A model generated the notes under the pieces. That model made no database searches. It was not told the DNA's origin and worked only from the letters and a program-made list of their open reading frames with translations. Both the position numbers and the translations under genes were made by a program. A stretch of DNA of 64,000 bases, taken from contig CH002367.1 in the NCBI GenBank assembly GCA_000149265.1, positions 465,300 to 529,299 on the forward strand. The letters are read 5' to 3'. Shown in pieces: positions 25,123-40,100 of this stretch; the stretch's first letter is position 1, and each line of letters begins with the position of its first letter. Source of the stretch: Ciona savignyi. Its lineage: Eukaryota; Chordata; Ascidiacea; Phlebobranchia; Cionidae.

Positions 25123-28100
25123 AATAAACGCGAACAAATGTGGGCTGAATTTTGAATCAAACATACGAAAACTTAACAACAATAAAAAAATCGTTTTTTT
25201 ATTTAAAAATTTACACATAGTAAGTTGTGTTGATGGTAACACTGTTAGTTTGCGTTCATTAACCGGTGTGAAAGTTCACACAACTGATAGACACTTTATT
25301 TCTCACGGGCCTGGTCTTACAGGTTCATACTTTTGCGGGTAAGATTCCACTACAGCATTTGATACATAGGCGGGGTAGGTTTATGTATCGCCCTGGGACT
25401 ACGTTATACTTTCATGCAAGATCTAAAGGTCGATATCGTTCACTTACCGCTATTTAAATTAACACGTGCGATGTAAACGGTGCGGAACTGTATTTAGAGC
25501 AAAGGGCGAGCTTTTGAGTGCCAGTGTGTAATTACGTGACTTCAGCTTTCAAAATGAATCATAGTTAAGATATTACAGATTTCCAATATTGTTTAGTTGT
25601 ATCCGCCGTTGTGTTAACTGGTAAAATCATTCCTGAATGGGTTGATTGTATTATTGTAATGATGCAAGTAATTGGAAAGTATAAATTCTAGTAGATTACA
25701 TAATTAGCTAATTGCGCAAAACCGGTTGTGAAGAAATATATGGTGCCTTTGTCTGTTGAAGGACATAATAATTATCGAGAATATCGATCATTTGAGCAAG
25801 CCACTGCGACACCACAGTCCTCGTAATGACATTCAGTATCTCCAGCCATCCACCAATACTAACCACCATACGTCATTCTCCGAGTAAGAGGTATGACGTC
25901 ATGTGATTGGCAGGTGGGGTGGGCGGAGCAACGGAACACGAATTGACAATAAGCAAATATTAAAACGAATATTTGACTAATTTGTTGTAGTTCATTTATA
26001 TGTAGTCGCATTTTAGTAATATTTACAATGCTTAAATAATTGTATAATGTATCGCCGGTCCATTTACCCACGACACTTCATACAACATCTTATTTAAATA
26101 CTCCAGAGGAAACCCATAATGATAACATCAAATTATTAATGTCCTGGCTGTGTTCTCCCAGCAGTATACCAGTCCTGACCTCAATAATGTTTTCGCTACG
26201 TTGCTTTAAAGGGTCAAACTCCCCTTGAGGGAACTAACTTGACGAAAAATACTTCCAGAAAATCATTACAGAACGGAAATCAAATAATAATCTATAAATT
26301 ATGTAATAATAAATATAAACGAACCGTCTGGCACCAGCTAAAGCTGATAATACTATGTTAAAGGAAATATGATTTTTTGTTTTAATATCGCGTTGTTTAT
26401 TTACAGTGACTTTAACTGTGATAAGCCCTTCCGCTGCATTTGAGCTCTAAACACATAAACTTCTTTCATGATTACGTATGAAGGTGGATGAACTATGGCA
26501 GGAATGCAGCCGAATGCTAATTTTTTAATGCCATATTAGGATAAAACAAGAAAATAATGGGTAAAAATCAACTATCGAAAACCAGGTGATAAAACGTTAC
26601 CAACAGAATAAAATATCTTGCAATATAACTCGCGTCTTGCCTGTTTTCAACGCTTTGAAAACAAAGACAACTCTCTACCTGGCAATTCCAAGTTTTCAAG
26701 CCATTAAACGCCCAAATTGATCAGATACGCTTCGAACTGAAAGCCCCCTGCACACGTCATACCGTTTAAAGCTAATAAAGTTGTCAGAGGAGGTAAAAAG
26801 TCGTCGCCGCAATATTTCCAGTATAGACAGCATTATTTATTTGCGGTTCTACTTGAAATTACTGGTTCAGCGCTTTGTGGTTACGCTTCGTTGTGTTTCA
26901 TATTTATATTCGGGCGCATATATTTAGCCGACCGCAGCTGTTTATACAATTCATTTTCATTCGAAATCGAGTTTAAATGGCTGGTGTAGATGAAATTTGC
27001 ACAACTAATAACCGGCACAGAATACTAATGTAAACACACAAACGAAAAACGTTGGGTTGTAGACTAAGATGTAGGCTACAAGGAAAGATAAACCAATTAC
27101 CATGATTAGGTCTTCACTTTATTTGCGTTCCCTTTGACGACGACTCTCTGAAAATAAAACACGTGTTCAAGACTACGTAGCTGACAAGAACGTACAGTGT
27201 ACGGTGGTCCATACACGAAGCAGATTACACATTAAATGCGCCGTTAGAGGACAACATACGACTTCCGTCAATGCTTACCTTGATATATTAGCTTAAAAAT
27301 CCAATGGTGAATTAAAGTTTCTTCTCATTCTGTACACTAGGTAAAAGTGGGCTTCTTGTTTTGCAAGTTTAACACAAGATTCAGTGCAAGGCAATAGTTA
27401 GTTAAACATAACCAATATAAAGCTTTGAAGTATCTGAAAGAGAAAGAAAGTAGTTAATAACAGAGTCCGAAGTTAAGCGTGAGAACACCGGCTAAGCGTG
27501 GCACCTGGGCATTTGCGGAATTTTGACTTCTGAAAAGCTTTCTCTGTGACCCTCGCCGGACAATCTAAGGTCACACTGTATGAAACCTCATATAAAACAC
27601 TTCATAGATGACACTTCTCTATCTATAATCGATCTTTTCTGCATAACAACACGTCCCTTTTGGCTCTCAATTAATCTCGCGTCAATCTCGTTGAGAAATC
27701 GCGTCCTGAAAGAGACCAATTAACACTCTGGATGATGTGTAACCATTCACAACACAGCTAGCCCCGGGGTATGACCTGCTACAATAGTTTCTATATTTGA
27801 GCAATACATCATTACTGGCGCCTGTAATCAGCGTGTGAACCGTTCCATTCACACCTAGATCTTCCTATCTACGACCAGTCCTTTAAAGAATCGACCAATA
27901 CTATCATCGAAATGCTTCGTTATCTTTATTCCAACCACAGAACTAGGAACGGCGAGATTTTTACGCCCTGCGTCACAATACAAGTGACATCCATTAATAG
28001 TTTTGCGATCTCCGAAACGCGGTCGGCGCCAGGGCAAACAGGTCGGCTAGAGGATAAATAGAACCGGGGAATAAAATAAATATCATCGACCAGCGATTGT

Positions 28101-31100
28101 CTGATCGAGTGTTTGTCATTGGATTGCGTCGCTGATTAAATCCCATTTAAATCACCACGGACATTCCTTAAAACATGACATCAAATTTTAAAATTCAGGC
28201 ATATTTACCAAACCATATACGGAATTGAAACACCTTCAGAAAATAACATATTTTGTAATCGATGATTTATTATATTCGCGGGCACTGATGGGTTGAATTC
28301 TTACAAAATTACTGCTTTTATAAGAAATAAATAAGCTTACTCATATTGGGCTTAACAACTATGAGAGCAAGATTGCTGTTCAAAAAGGTTAATCACGGCC
28401 AAGTACAGTGATAATGCAGCACTCTTGAATTAAAAGATTAATTTCAAGTTATGAACATGAATTTTATAGCGAATTCTGGTGCACCACAATTTGTAGATGT
28501 ATTTAAGTTAGACTTACAGTGCTTGGAATGTGCTGGAAAAAGTTGGTCTGAATTTTTTATAACTTGAAGGAGATGCGATAAAGGTTCAGGTTTTGATTGG
28601 CAAAATCTCCTGATTGTTAAAGCTATGTTTACAACAGGTTATCAGTCTTATCTATCCCATCAAAGACAAATATAGGTCAATGCGTACATCCACAATTGAA
28701 ATTCAGTTTAACATGTTTATCTTTATCCGTCTTTTGCGTTTCCGTGAATTAAACGACTTCGTATAAACTGTTCAACGAACATTGTCAGCGAGGTCAACGA
28801 CCAAAGGAAATCCACGGACATCCCAAAAATGCATTAACATCTTAAAACAACAAATTCATTCGCAGTTATGCTGCGATTGAAGACCCGAGGCTAGAAACAA
28901 ATCGATCTAGACCAGCGATTTAATGTCGAGATAACTTCCATTTAAACTTGAGTGTTTACACACGGACTGGTATAGCTTGGACACTTCGTACGGCTGACCT
29001 GAAAGATAAGAGACGAGTAGGCGTGAAATTTGAAGCATTTTTAAGCGAAATGCTATTTTTGTGATTCATCAAATAGAAACAAACTGTGTCTCATTTTGGG
29101 TAAGAAAGTTTTGCCTAAGTGTAATTGAATACAACTACATGTGCGTAAACCACGCAAGATGAGTCACTTTTAATCCTTTAGAAGATATAAGCCGTACGTT
29201 CACCAGTCACAAACAATTGATAAAATTGATTTCCTTTTTCGCCCTAAACTTTTGGGTCCTAAAATAAAATTGATTGCATTCCAAGATGGCGTTTGCAAAC
29301 TTGTTGACTACAACACGCCCGCATTCAATGTCTGCCTAGATATCAAACCATGCAACATGATATTGACAAGCATTGTCCGACAGTCTGTTCTCACAAGTGT
29401 GGGTTATCCTGCCATTGTCTGAGTGGGGCCGGAGCCCGACCCAGAAATCTCAGACCGTTGCAACTGCACACCGTTTGAAAAGAAGCAAGGGGTGGCACAA
29501 CGAAACAAAATCGCGGTAAACAGCTGCCGAGCATTGCAGAACGGAACGGGCTTTTGTTATTGGAGCCAATGCTGCATTGGCGTGCTTCATCAATCCTCTA
29601 GTTGCTTGTGTCGGACACATTTATCACTTGAAATCTACGTAATTGTCCTTTGCTGGTCCTCAAATTAACTGATCAAATGTCGACAACCAAGTTGAACTCG
29701 TACAAAGCAAAAGTCTCGGATAAGTTTGTGCCTAAACATCGTGTAGTGTGAGCTTCCGTAAAAACTTCATTTGTTGGGCAAGTTCCAACATTTTTCAAAG
29801 TTATCTGACATTTGATGGGCGCAACTTCAAAACTGCATACCGACAGCTCAAATGATGAGCTTTTCTACAAATACCAGCAGATTTTTTTAACCTTCTTTTC
29901 CTCAACTGTATATCTACAATTATACAATTTTACAACCAGTGCGAACGAACTCGTTGTGAATTGTCTGGAACTTTACAAACCGCTGTACGACCGAGCGGAG
30001 ACGACGTGTCGGTGCGACAATATCCAATCAAAAGGACAAAAGCGTGCCTTTGTCCGGAATTTCTATCATCTCCCGCATTACATTCTAATGAGTGGTCTCA
30101 TTTCCGAGCAAATAAACTTTATCCAGTCTAATCCACTTACATTTCCGTTGATTGTAGTAAAATGAAATCTTAAACTGATTATATATAAGTAAGTATGCAT
30201 AAGTCCCTGGCGGAAGAATCGGCCAAACAAACATTAATGAGATGGAAGACAATATCTTTCAATTGGAACATTATCTTTAACTATCGAATCTTGGACTCGA
30301 CGTTGACAAATATGAGGTCGAAGGAAAAGGTCATGTTTTATAAGGACATTTTCATATCCTTTATATTTACATATATAGCTGCATTTATATTTAAAGTAAG
30401 TTAATTTTTCAAATAAAATCTACACAAATATTTGTTTTGACATAGAATGTGGGAATGGAAGGCGAATTAATTAAAACAGTAAGGTCCAAATCTATGGAAG
30501 CGCTACGGTGCTATTTGTGGTATAATATTCTATAAAGCCACCATACTTCTTGATGCATGTCGGTAAATTTACCATCCAACATCCTGAAAGTTCAAAACTA
30601 TCGGAACCGCCATGGGCACCGCAAATCAATTGTTTTGGCAACCCGTTAACCGCCGGAACTCAAACAGAATACACCCAATAACAATGCAATGCTTAAATGC
30701 AGAAAGGAAAATTCGGTTTGCGGATGGATTTCAAACACCTGTGGATTTCCTTGGTTTAATGTCAACTGTTAAACAAACTAAGGCGTGCGCTAAATATATG
30801 ACTCAGTTTAAAAACACACGCGGGAATGTCAGGCCTGTGATAGATTGACGTTGGGTCGCTGTTGAGAAAATCTAAAACCACCGAACCTCGGGTAATAAAT
30901 ACTTTTAAACCCGTGTACACACACAATTAAAACCAAATCGACAATCCACATGATGTAATAACGTCAATCAAACCAAATAAAAGGATATTCCTTAGCACAA
31001 CTTCTTTTTGTATAGAACGGCTGTTTAGAAAAGCAAGCTACAACAATATACATCCCTATGACTACAGCACGCAGATAACGTACTGAGCACAAATGGATTT

Positions 31101-31168
31101 TCGAATCATATTCGGATGATAGAGAAATCAACGGCTAAACCAGAGATATAAATATTTACATAACATCG

Positions 31169-31268
31169 NNNNNNNNNNNNNNNNNNNNNNNNNNNNNNNN
31201 NNNNNNNNNNNNNNNNNNNNNNNNNNNNNNNNNNNNNNNNNNNNNNNNNNNNNNNNNNNNNNNNNNNN
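31169..31268. other. Assembly gap (100 N)
   Basis: Exactly 100 Ns, the usual placeholder for a gap of unknown size. Confidence 0.98.
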
Positions 31269-34200
31269 ACACATAAGCACATAGTATAGGCAACTGTTTG
31301 AAGAGTGTGTGCTTTGCGAACCGGTTTTGAACTTATTTGACTCGAAATAGGAGCTGCTGGGAAGTGGGAAACGAAGGTTGACCTGACCGGACGTGCTTAC
31401 ACAATCACGAAAAGTCTAGCAGTTCTCGAACTAATCCCGACGCATGTCTAAGTTCCTTTTGTTTACGTAACAATAACGCAGCGTCGGACAAAACACAAGC
31501 TGAAACAACAGCAAGACAAAGACAACACGTTGCGCATCCTTTGGCTTTGTTTCTAGTGAATGAATGGGAGGAAAAACACGATCGAGTGGCACAGACAGGC
31601 GACAACGGGTTTGCCGACAAGTATCATCTTAGAGAGATCGATAAATCAGTACTTTTAAATAATTCAGCACCACTAAGAATTTTTGCACAAACATTGATAG
31701 CTTGAAAGACGAGAAAAGGAGATAAAAAAACAACATTTATATAATTGTTTAAAGTGAATGAGTAACAATGTTACTTATACTTGCTATACATATTCGCTTG
31801 TCTACTTGACTATGAGATACTTCAGTAAAAGTACTGCCAATGTATGTTTCGCCATTGTCCTGCTGTCCCAAACTTTACTTGCTTACCTACCAGAGTGCAC
31901 TTAATTCCACTTGTCGGTAGCGAAAACAGCTGCATAGTTTAGCCAAAACTACTTCTCGGTCATCCAAAGACAGCGTTATCACTCGTACAAAAGCTTACAC
32001 AATGCCCTTAAATGCCACATTTACATGACGTGACTGGAATGAATGTAGACGACCACTTGTAAACCATAAATGACAATATATCCGACATATCTTTACCAAC
32101 AATATAAAACGGTTAATACAATAACCAATAATTGTAAATCATTTTCTTCAAAATTGATTTACGACATTAACAATTAACCATGTTCCAACTGCCAGTAGCT
32201 ACTAATCCGACCATGCTAACGTATCCTGTACATTTCTAACCCCTTCCGTTACCACCCTGGTTTAAAAGTGACGCCCCGGCCAGTTCCCAAGCAGGTGCGG
32301 CCAAGGTAATTGTGTTCGCGTGCCGTTGACCGTGACAATACATAAATTATCTCGCCGGGACGTGGGCTGATCGACTGCTAGCCACAAAGGCCGGTAGCAA
32401 ATTCCCTTGTGTGTCAACGACCATCCACACTAAATTCAATAGAAAATAGATCTAAATTTAGCCCTTCACCGGCTTTTATAATAATATTAGCAAACCAATA
32501 AAAAGGACAACATACACTCTAGCATTTTTTACTGTATGCTTCTCTTTATCAACTTGGCTTTCTGCCAATACGCTGCAAGTCTAAAAAAAGCTTAAAATGA
32601 AAATTATTGAAAACAAACTATTTCTGGTGCTTATTGGCATAACATATAAATATTCTGAGCTGTATGCTGGATTAACGACAACGCTATAAAGGCAAATAGA
32701 TTAAATCTGTGAAACACTGCAAGACTTTCCTCTCACTTTCGCTGTCGATGGTCTGAAACTGAATGAAAGTGGTTGTGAGAATGAACGACATTTCCCAATC
32801 AAGAAATAGAAAAAGGCAATCGCCATCTGAATTGGCAACACGCGTTGTGAAAATTACCTCTACATGATGTGTTTCAATAACAAGCTTTACGACTGGTTCC
32901 CCCTTATATCCCTAATTTCATCAAGACCTAAACTTAGTTAATAATTTGACTGAAGATGTCGTTATCTTCCCCGAAAAAACAATTATGACGACACACTGTC
33001 AACGAATACGTCGACAAAGTAAACTTAAGATAATTGACCTAAACAAGAGTGCTGTAAACTGTTTGTACCAATTCTGGCGTTTACCTAAATAGTTTATATA
33101 TAGGACAAATTGGTTGAAATACAGGTGTTAAAATTGTTGTTGATCATGTACGCAGGGTAATTCAGTTAATACCTTGTAATATGTATACCCTACTTAATAG
33201 ATGACAAGAAAAGAAATACTTGGTTTAGATGACATCTACAAGACTGAATGCAACAAATTAACTACTGATTTTTACTACAGTGTGTTTGCAAATTGGGTCT
33301 GCCTCGTTTTTCTGTGGTTTTAGGGAAGAAAACCGATTTAAGTTACCCGAATTGTGGGTTCAATACAAAACCGTGATAGCTGGATTCGGTTTATCAAAGC
33401 TAGCGGCTAGATCAGAAGGCTTAGTCTATTAGGGTCATGTCGCTGTGACTAAATTACTAGCCGGTATTCTACTAAAAGCGCAAAATTTCACCCGCCTTGA
33501 TAACCTGAGATTTTGTCACTTAAGTTGTAAAGAATTTCGACTGAGATAAAACGCAATAAAGAAGACGGAACTTTAGTCTTGAATTGGTGATCAAATTAAC
33601 ACGAATTTGCAGTTGCTGCGATAATAACCTTTACATTGTTAAAAACCAGCACTATTCATTAAGTTGCTTAAGAAAACAAACTACTGATCAACTCTTCCAC
33701 ACGCTGAGCTAAGTTATTTGGTTCAAGATTATAACGAAGCTTTGAAACGCAACCTACCGTTGTATTTCTTTCTCCCATTGCAGTTAATTAAGTATGGGTG
33801 AAAGGGTCAGCAAAACAGACTTATAAGGATGAGCATATGATCACTATAAGCACAATGAACGACCTTTATTACGTACACGGAGCCCATTATTACGTAACTA
33901 AATTGATTCATGCAGAAAAGGCGAATAATATTTATTATGACAAAACAATCTTAAAGGAATAAATAGAATATTAGGAAAATGTTAAAATATAAGAAAGTAT
34001 ATTCAAGAAAAAATATTAAAAAACAATAGATTGTTTAGAAACCAGATGACTTTCTTAGTTCTACTATATAACATCATATCCGTACATTCGTAGATAAAAT
34101 TTTAATCTAGAATTGGGAAAAAAGAAAAATAACGGTTGGTTACGTAAGCTTTATTCACCTATTCACTTTCCCAGGAACATTTTATTTCTAGTGTAAGTTA

Positions 34201-34935
34201 TTTAAATTGCGTCACAAAAGAAAACGTCCCACAATCGATGATGTCATTAACGGACTTACGGACCGGTGAACGAGAAATGTCGGTAAGCCGCTGTCAAGCG
34301 TATCGAACCATTGGAATATTGTATTCGACGTATCGCCACCTTATAACTGTGACGTCATAATAAATATCGAGGTTTTTAACACAACGGATAAAAATTAATC
34401 GAACTTTCCTTTTTCTTAAAAAAGGGTTTTAATTATTTTTTTAACATTTTGTTATACAAATTCAAATTTGACGTGTTTTCTGTTTTAATTATACGTCATA
34501 ATCATGTAACAATTGCAATAAACTACGTCCAGACTGGAGAAGCGTAAACAGCGTCGTGGGTTCCGTTAGGAAGGATGCGCTATTGTTGGATAATAATGGG
34601 ACACTTGTCGCTCCCGGGGTTACGTTGGGTCATTGGTGACACGAGGGTTACCAGCATCACGCTTATGACGTTAAAAGAGACATTGTGACGTAATCTATTC
34701 TTGATTATTTAAAATAATACGTGGAATTTTGTTTTGGTAAAATCGTCAGTTTTTGTGACTCGGGTCACGTTTTTTGGAGCGGATGGAAATTTTGATCCAA
34801 AATAAATGTCGCCGTGTGAAATAAGTTGTCAAACACACGTGACATCAGTAGGAAGTCCAAACTAGACAAAAGAAGTCGTGTTAAAATTTTTAAAATTTAA
34901 TTTTTTACATTTTTTTTACAGATTTAGATTTATTT
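31269..34935. other. Non-coding stretch
   Basis: AT-rich with no supported exon and no clear repeat. A minus-strand frame near 31405-31620 was examined and set aside (see rejected items). Confidence 0.45.
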
Positions 34936-34937
34936 TT

Positions 34938-35033
34938 TACCCGGCCAAGTTTCGAACCCAAGAATGGGGCCAGGCCGGTTTTACATGGAAACTGGGATAT
35001 AAATCGGTCGCGTAAACAAGCAAAACGACTGTT
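34938..35033 (-). repeat. tRNA-like repeat (type B), degenerate
   Basis: Reverse-strand: CCCGGCCAAGTTTCGAACCC (T-arm complement) and AAATCGGTCGCGTAAAC, with the A box largely lost. Confidence 0.6.
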
Positions 35034-35962
35034 ATATTGCAGAAAACTTTTAACTTTTACCTTAAAACCAAGATAAAGGAGAAAATACCGATATTGAACC
35101 GGAATTTTAACGTCCTAACAACGGATGTTCAACTGTTAAATTTTTTTAGCATTTTATAATTTTAATTACAGTTATATAGATAAAACTCATTTTTTTTACT
35201 GAGAGCACTTCGAATTTTTTAAATCATAAAATAATTCATTTCCTATTCGAATCGAATTCAAATCTTGATTCTGGAATAGACATCCCAAGTCCTTTTTCAG
35301 CCTGACATTAATGAGAATTTTGTTCATTTCTCAATCTAATTACGGAATACTCGGAAATTCTCTTCATAAACGTGAGCCCTCTTATCTTAATAATCAAATC
35401 ATACAGCCAATTCATTAAATTGCTTTCACTAAATTATGCATGGTGTTGATCTTAGAAAGCGGCACTTCGCATTTCAATATGCATTATTTATCAAGCTTAA
35501 GCACGCCGTGGTATCCAATGTCAAATATTAAGGACAAACAAAATGTATTATTTAACGCTGCAAAGGGAATTCGGCTGTAAACCAAGAACGTTTTTTAAAG
35601 GATCTTATGTTAATAATAATTAAATGTCAGAAGCAATATTAAAATTAAAACTGCGGGACTTTAAAATATTCCAAATAAAAAATATATATTTATTGATGGT
35701 TTAACTAATTTATTAAAAAATCGCATACATTAAAGAAAACTTCACAAAAATTTGCAGATGAAAACATAACAAAATCTTTTAAAACTAAATGATAAATTTG
35801 TAATAAAAGGTCATAAAACATTTGTACTGTGAGAGTTATTACGCCACTTGCCTACACGAATAATCGTATGAAAAAAACGTTCTGTAAACTTTTAATTTGG
35901 TGTAGGATGCTTTTATCCCTGAAAAAGGCGAAAGAAAAGAGCTCTATAACATGAACAATATC

Positions 35963-36030
35963 GTCAGATTATCTCGTGCCAATAGTTAGGTTACCGGAGG
36001 TACTGCAGTAATGTGTATGATTGGGACATT
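35963..36030 (-). repeat. SINE (type A) tail fragment
   Basis: Reverse-strand: CAGATTATCTCGTGCCAATAG, GTTACCGGAGGTACTGCAGT. Confidence 0.55.
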
Positions 36031-36087
36031 GCTGCTGTTTTTTTGTTCAACCAATTAATCTAGCGTGTTCAAGTAACGTCGTATAAG

Positions 36088-36166
36088 CGTCGTGTTTAAT
36101 GACAGGAGGCAGGTTTCGATCCTACCACCTTTCGAAGGACGCTCCAACTCGACATAGATGTGAGAC
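36088..36166 (-). repeat. tRNA-like remnant
   Basis: The minus strand shows GTCGAGTTGGAGCGTCC (A-box-like) and GGTAGGATCGAAACCTGCC (B-box-like). There is no paired acceptor stem. Confidence 0.4.
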
Positions 36167-37023
36167 CAGAAAATTAACCTCACATACACCTACCTTCATT
36201 GGCGTAAATTCACTTTAATAGTCTCTTCAACCCTTATCAGTATTAGTTTGCGTGACAGGACAGACGAGAGGTTTTATTAAATTTAATTAATTCTGCATAT
36301 TTTATGTAAATATTATTCCGGGCGTACCCGATATACCTATATCATTACTGCATCAAATTTAAAGCCAACTGCAGTTTTTAAAGGCAAAGGGAAGTTTCTC
36401 AGTATAACGTTTTACTGAGTTTTCCCATCCTTTCACATATTCATTATTATTTTTGGGCTCATGTTTCGCAACTTAAAATGATTTAGCTAATTCCTCCTGC
36501 CGAACGGTGGACCTTGGTACTACTCACTGCCTAAGTTAATCCATCTTAATTCCTTTCGTAAATTGCAAACACACATATGGTTACATTCAAACACACATAT
36601 GGCTATATAATAATGCAATTACACAGCCGTCGAATCTAATATAAAATGTGCATTATATTTAATAGTTTGACGAATCAGAAAAAAATTCCAGTTGCTAAAA
36701 ATAACAAATACAAATAATGCTATAACTGAACCAAATCTCTTCGTTAAGTCCACAAAAGCGCACAAGACTAACGTTGTCAACCAATATGGATTGCATCACT
36801 ACGTAATCTATTCAGACATGCTAAGCCTTCTTATCTTGAGCTGTCAACAGACTCTTGCGCATTTCAACCCAAACCACCAAGTTTTCGACTGTGAAACTCT
36901 TCAATTCTAACTCTGAATACACCTTGACTCATAGGAGACTCGACTGTTCTAAAATCAGCGACAGTATGTGTAATTTCTTATTGTCTATACAAAGTGTGAG
37001 TTGGACTACATTTAAAACGTACA

Positions 37024-37106
37024 CAAACAAGGTTGTGCGGCCAAGTGGTTAACCAGACCGATCCATGACCAATTTTTAATATATAAAAACGGTCTTGTCT
37101 ATAAAG
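37024..37106 (+). repeat. tRNA-like repeat (type B)
   Basis: Forward: GTTGTGCGGCCAAGTGGTTA and the anticodon-like stem ACCG...CGGT; the T arm is lost. Confidence 0.65.
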
Positions 37107-40100
37107 GGATAGCTCGACCAGCTTAAAAACTAAATGTTTACCAAAATGACAAGACTCAATTACTTAATTTTCAAATGACTGTCGTTGTTACAGAAAAGTA
37201 TAAAAATGAGAATTCATATACGAGTTTTAAGTATACGATTCTATAAAGTCAAAGCCAAAATGGGGTCAACGGTGTTCGACACATTTGCGACAGCTTTGTC
37301 GAAGTTAGATCACTTTCTTATATATGATAAACGGACATTTTCCCTAATAATTTTGCTTTTAAAATAATCTTGTTCGTTAAAAACCAGAAAGTAAAAATGC
37401 CGAGGTGTTACAATGGCCATATATAGGCAGTGGATATATTATAAGATTGAAGACCTAAACACCCCTGTGCAGGTTAAAAATAGACGTATACCCGCTTCAA
37501 CCTTCTAGCTATAGAATACCAACAATTAGCAACACCGTTGGTATCTCAGGAATTCGAAAGTTTTGAGTCAGAATTCCTTTCACTTTCGACCTGCGGTAAA
37601 AGTCTGAGGTGAATGTATTGTAAGGCGCACATATTAGGCGCTGGGGCACGTACATGCCTCAGATGAAGCAAAATGTGGCTTGGCGGTAAACCAATTCCTG
37701 GTAATCGATGTGTAATAAGCGAATTAGCCTCACCGAACGACAGATGGTTTTGGCCGCCTCAACGGAATAAGGGTGCGGCGACATACGGCAAACTTGAGTC
37801 GGTCTGTCATCCGTCAGCGAGAACGCTTCCGACACGCTTTGTACGTCACCAGCCCAGCTTGTTCGACGGTTCGGCCAACTTTGGCTGGGGATTAAGTTGA
37901 CGGTTTTGTCACGGAAACAGCCTTAAAATTTCTTTCAAATAAACGAGCAATTCTCGTACAAGGGTCATACGGTTCATAAATTATTGATAAATTCGTAATT
38001 TTACGTTATTGTTGAATATTTAAGATAACATGATCAATCTTGGAAAAGCTAAAATTAAGCATTAAATGAGAGATTAAACCAAGCATCAGCTAAATTTAAA
38101 CACAATGAGGCTAATTATAAGTAGTTTACATTCGCATTACATATCCACAGTGGAGATAGTTTAATTAAACCCGCCTTGGTTGGATGCCAAATGACCTAAT
38201 TTGAATGGACAACCCAACAGTCCAAGAAGCAGACTTGGCTTCCTGTCGGAACGGCATCCATGCGTTGGTTGATAGATCTATATTTGCGATGTCATTTCTC
38301 GATTAAACTGTCCAGCAGACATATGTTCCTATTCTGACCTCGGATTTTGTCCCTTATGGTCAAATTAGCCTAAACGCGAGGAAATTATGTATCTGAGGCG
38401 GTGATAGCGCTGTGCGGTGGCACCACAGTTAAAAACCATTAAATCGATTGGAAATTAGCTAATTCGCCTATCCCGGCTGGTCGAGCTATCCCGAACAAAA
38501 TTTTCAAAGATTAATTATTGATTCGTTGGAATCAAATTCAAATTGCTTTCTAATTATTCCCTTTAGATGAGAAGTTGCACCTGGGAATACCAAAACAAGA
38601 CACGATACTAAGCGAAGTTTATATCAGAGTATAGTCAGCTCATTGTAGTGGCAATATGTTTTTCAATGACCGACCTTTACTGGGGATAGCTGACGCAAAG
38701 TATTAGAAAAACCAAGTAATTTGATCGTGTAGCTGAATGTTTTAAAGGGGCCAATATACAACCCGATTTGAACACAACAACCGACTTGACGAGTCCTTCA
38801 TGGGTTTAAAAACTTTTACAAAAACAGAAAACAAGTTTTTTTACCAACTTTGTTGGCAATTTTTGCCGTTTTTCCCCGTTTTCCAATTTTTTATTAAACT
38901 TCCTACATAGTGTTTTCATCGCGGATACAAAAAAATAAACTAAACTAAAACTAAGCCAACTTTGATTGTGAGAATCATATTTCCCATCTTGCTAAACCCG
39001 GTGTTCGAGCATCCGATTGATTCCTTATAAGGACCCTGTCCGATGGCCCCTAGGCTGATATACGCAAGCTAATTGTTATCACTAGCATGCATCAATATGT
39101 TACACGAATCGACCATGTACTCTGCCCTACGACACGCTAAAGCATGATTACTTAGCTTTTATCACGACCTATCGCAATAAATCAAAAACTCATTAAAATT
39201 GTTTCCATAATTTAGTACTTTTACTTATTCAAATTTTTGGATTGCTACAACGAATAAATCGGTAACATTGTGGATAATGATAACAAATAACATGTTAAAT
39301 GCCGGAAAATGAATTTCCGTCCTTGAATAAACAAAGATAATAACCAAGCATCAATGGTGGGAAGGATAAACTGCACGTTATGGAGTTGAATCAATTGTAA
39401 TCCTATCCTGTAGTAACCCTAATCCTTACGATTAAATGTCACTCTTTTTTTCAATATTTATTGAAAAACAAACTTTTATCAATGACCCAGCGTTATTAAT
39501 TACTTTTTGGCAAGGTACCCACAAGATCGTAGCTTGATTTCAAACCACAAACTTATCTTGCAACCAAATCTTGTCACTAGTGTTTAAATCACCCTGCTTA
39601 ACCCGACTTTATCTGGTAATATTAGATGATGTATTAGCGTACGCCGATGAATAATGAGATACTGTCAATCATTCATGGCCAATTAGCAAGTAATTGTAAC
39701 AAGTTTAGAGAGGTTCCTCAATATATTAATATCTTAAAACTGGCAGGGAAAAAGACAAGAACACAAAAAATGTAAAATAAATTAATCTTTTAAATCCAAA
39801 ATAGGTGACAAAAATGACACAAAGAATTTGCAATTTCTAGTTCGCCTGACCGTTGTTATACCTAAGCATAAACTGGGTTAGATAATGTTAGATATAACTG
39901 CCAAACTATATGAATATTCATTTCATATCTGAAATAGCAGTGCATATTAGCGTTGTTAGTTCTTTAATTTAGTTAATTTAGTTATCACCCTAAAGCAGAC
40001 AAAAAAACTTAGTGAAGCAGAATTTTATTTGTTTTGTATCAAGCTAAGTTACTATCCCTAAAAAGCTTGTGACTTTTTATGTAAAAAATTGTATATGTCA

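Larger units (their letters stand above)
20285..31168. other. Long non-coding region upstream of the NCKAP5-like exons
   Basis: About 10.9 kb, AT-rich, with poor coding potential in all frames. It may be 5' introns of the NCKAP5-like gene. Apart from the listed SINE remnants and one weak exon candidate I saw only a small direct repeat (CGGTGCTAGCA twice at about 22935-22957). Promoters and enhancers may well be here but cannot be recognised by eye. Confidence 0.45.

Noticed and set aside
27102-27166. AG...ATG|GTAATT arrangement on the minus strand resembling a 5' exon with the start codon at its end
   Set aside because: All three frames are closed before the donor, and there is no support beyond two short splice-like words.
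29423-30404. Three plus-strand frames of 69-117 codons as a possible gene
   Set aside because: No splice signals linking them, no recognisable motif, composition like the flanking non-coding DNA.
31405-31620. Minus-strand frame ending in LLRKQKELRHASGLVRELLD, with TTGTTTCAG upstream and GTAAGC downstream, as a possible 5' exon of the NCKAP5-like gene
   Set aside because: An in-frame TGA precedes the donor and the sequence does not match the expected N-terminal coiled coil.
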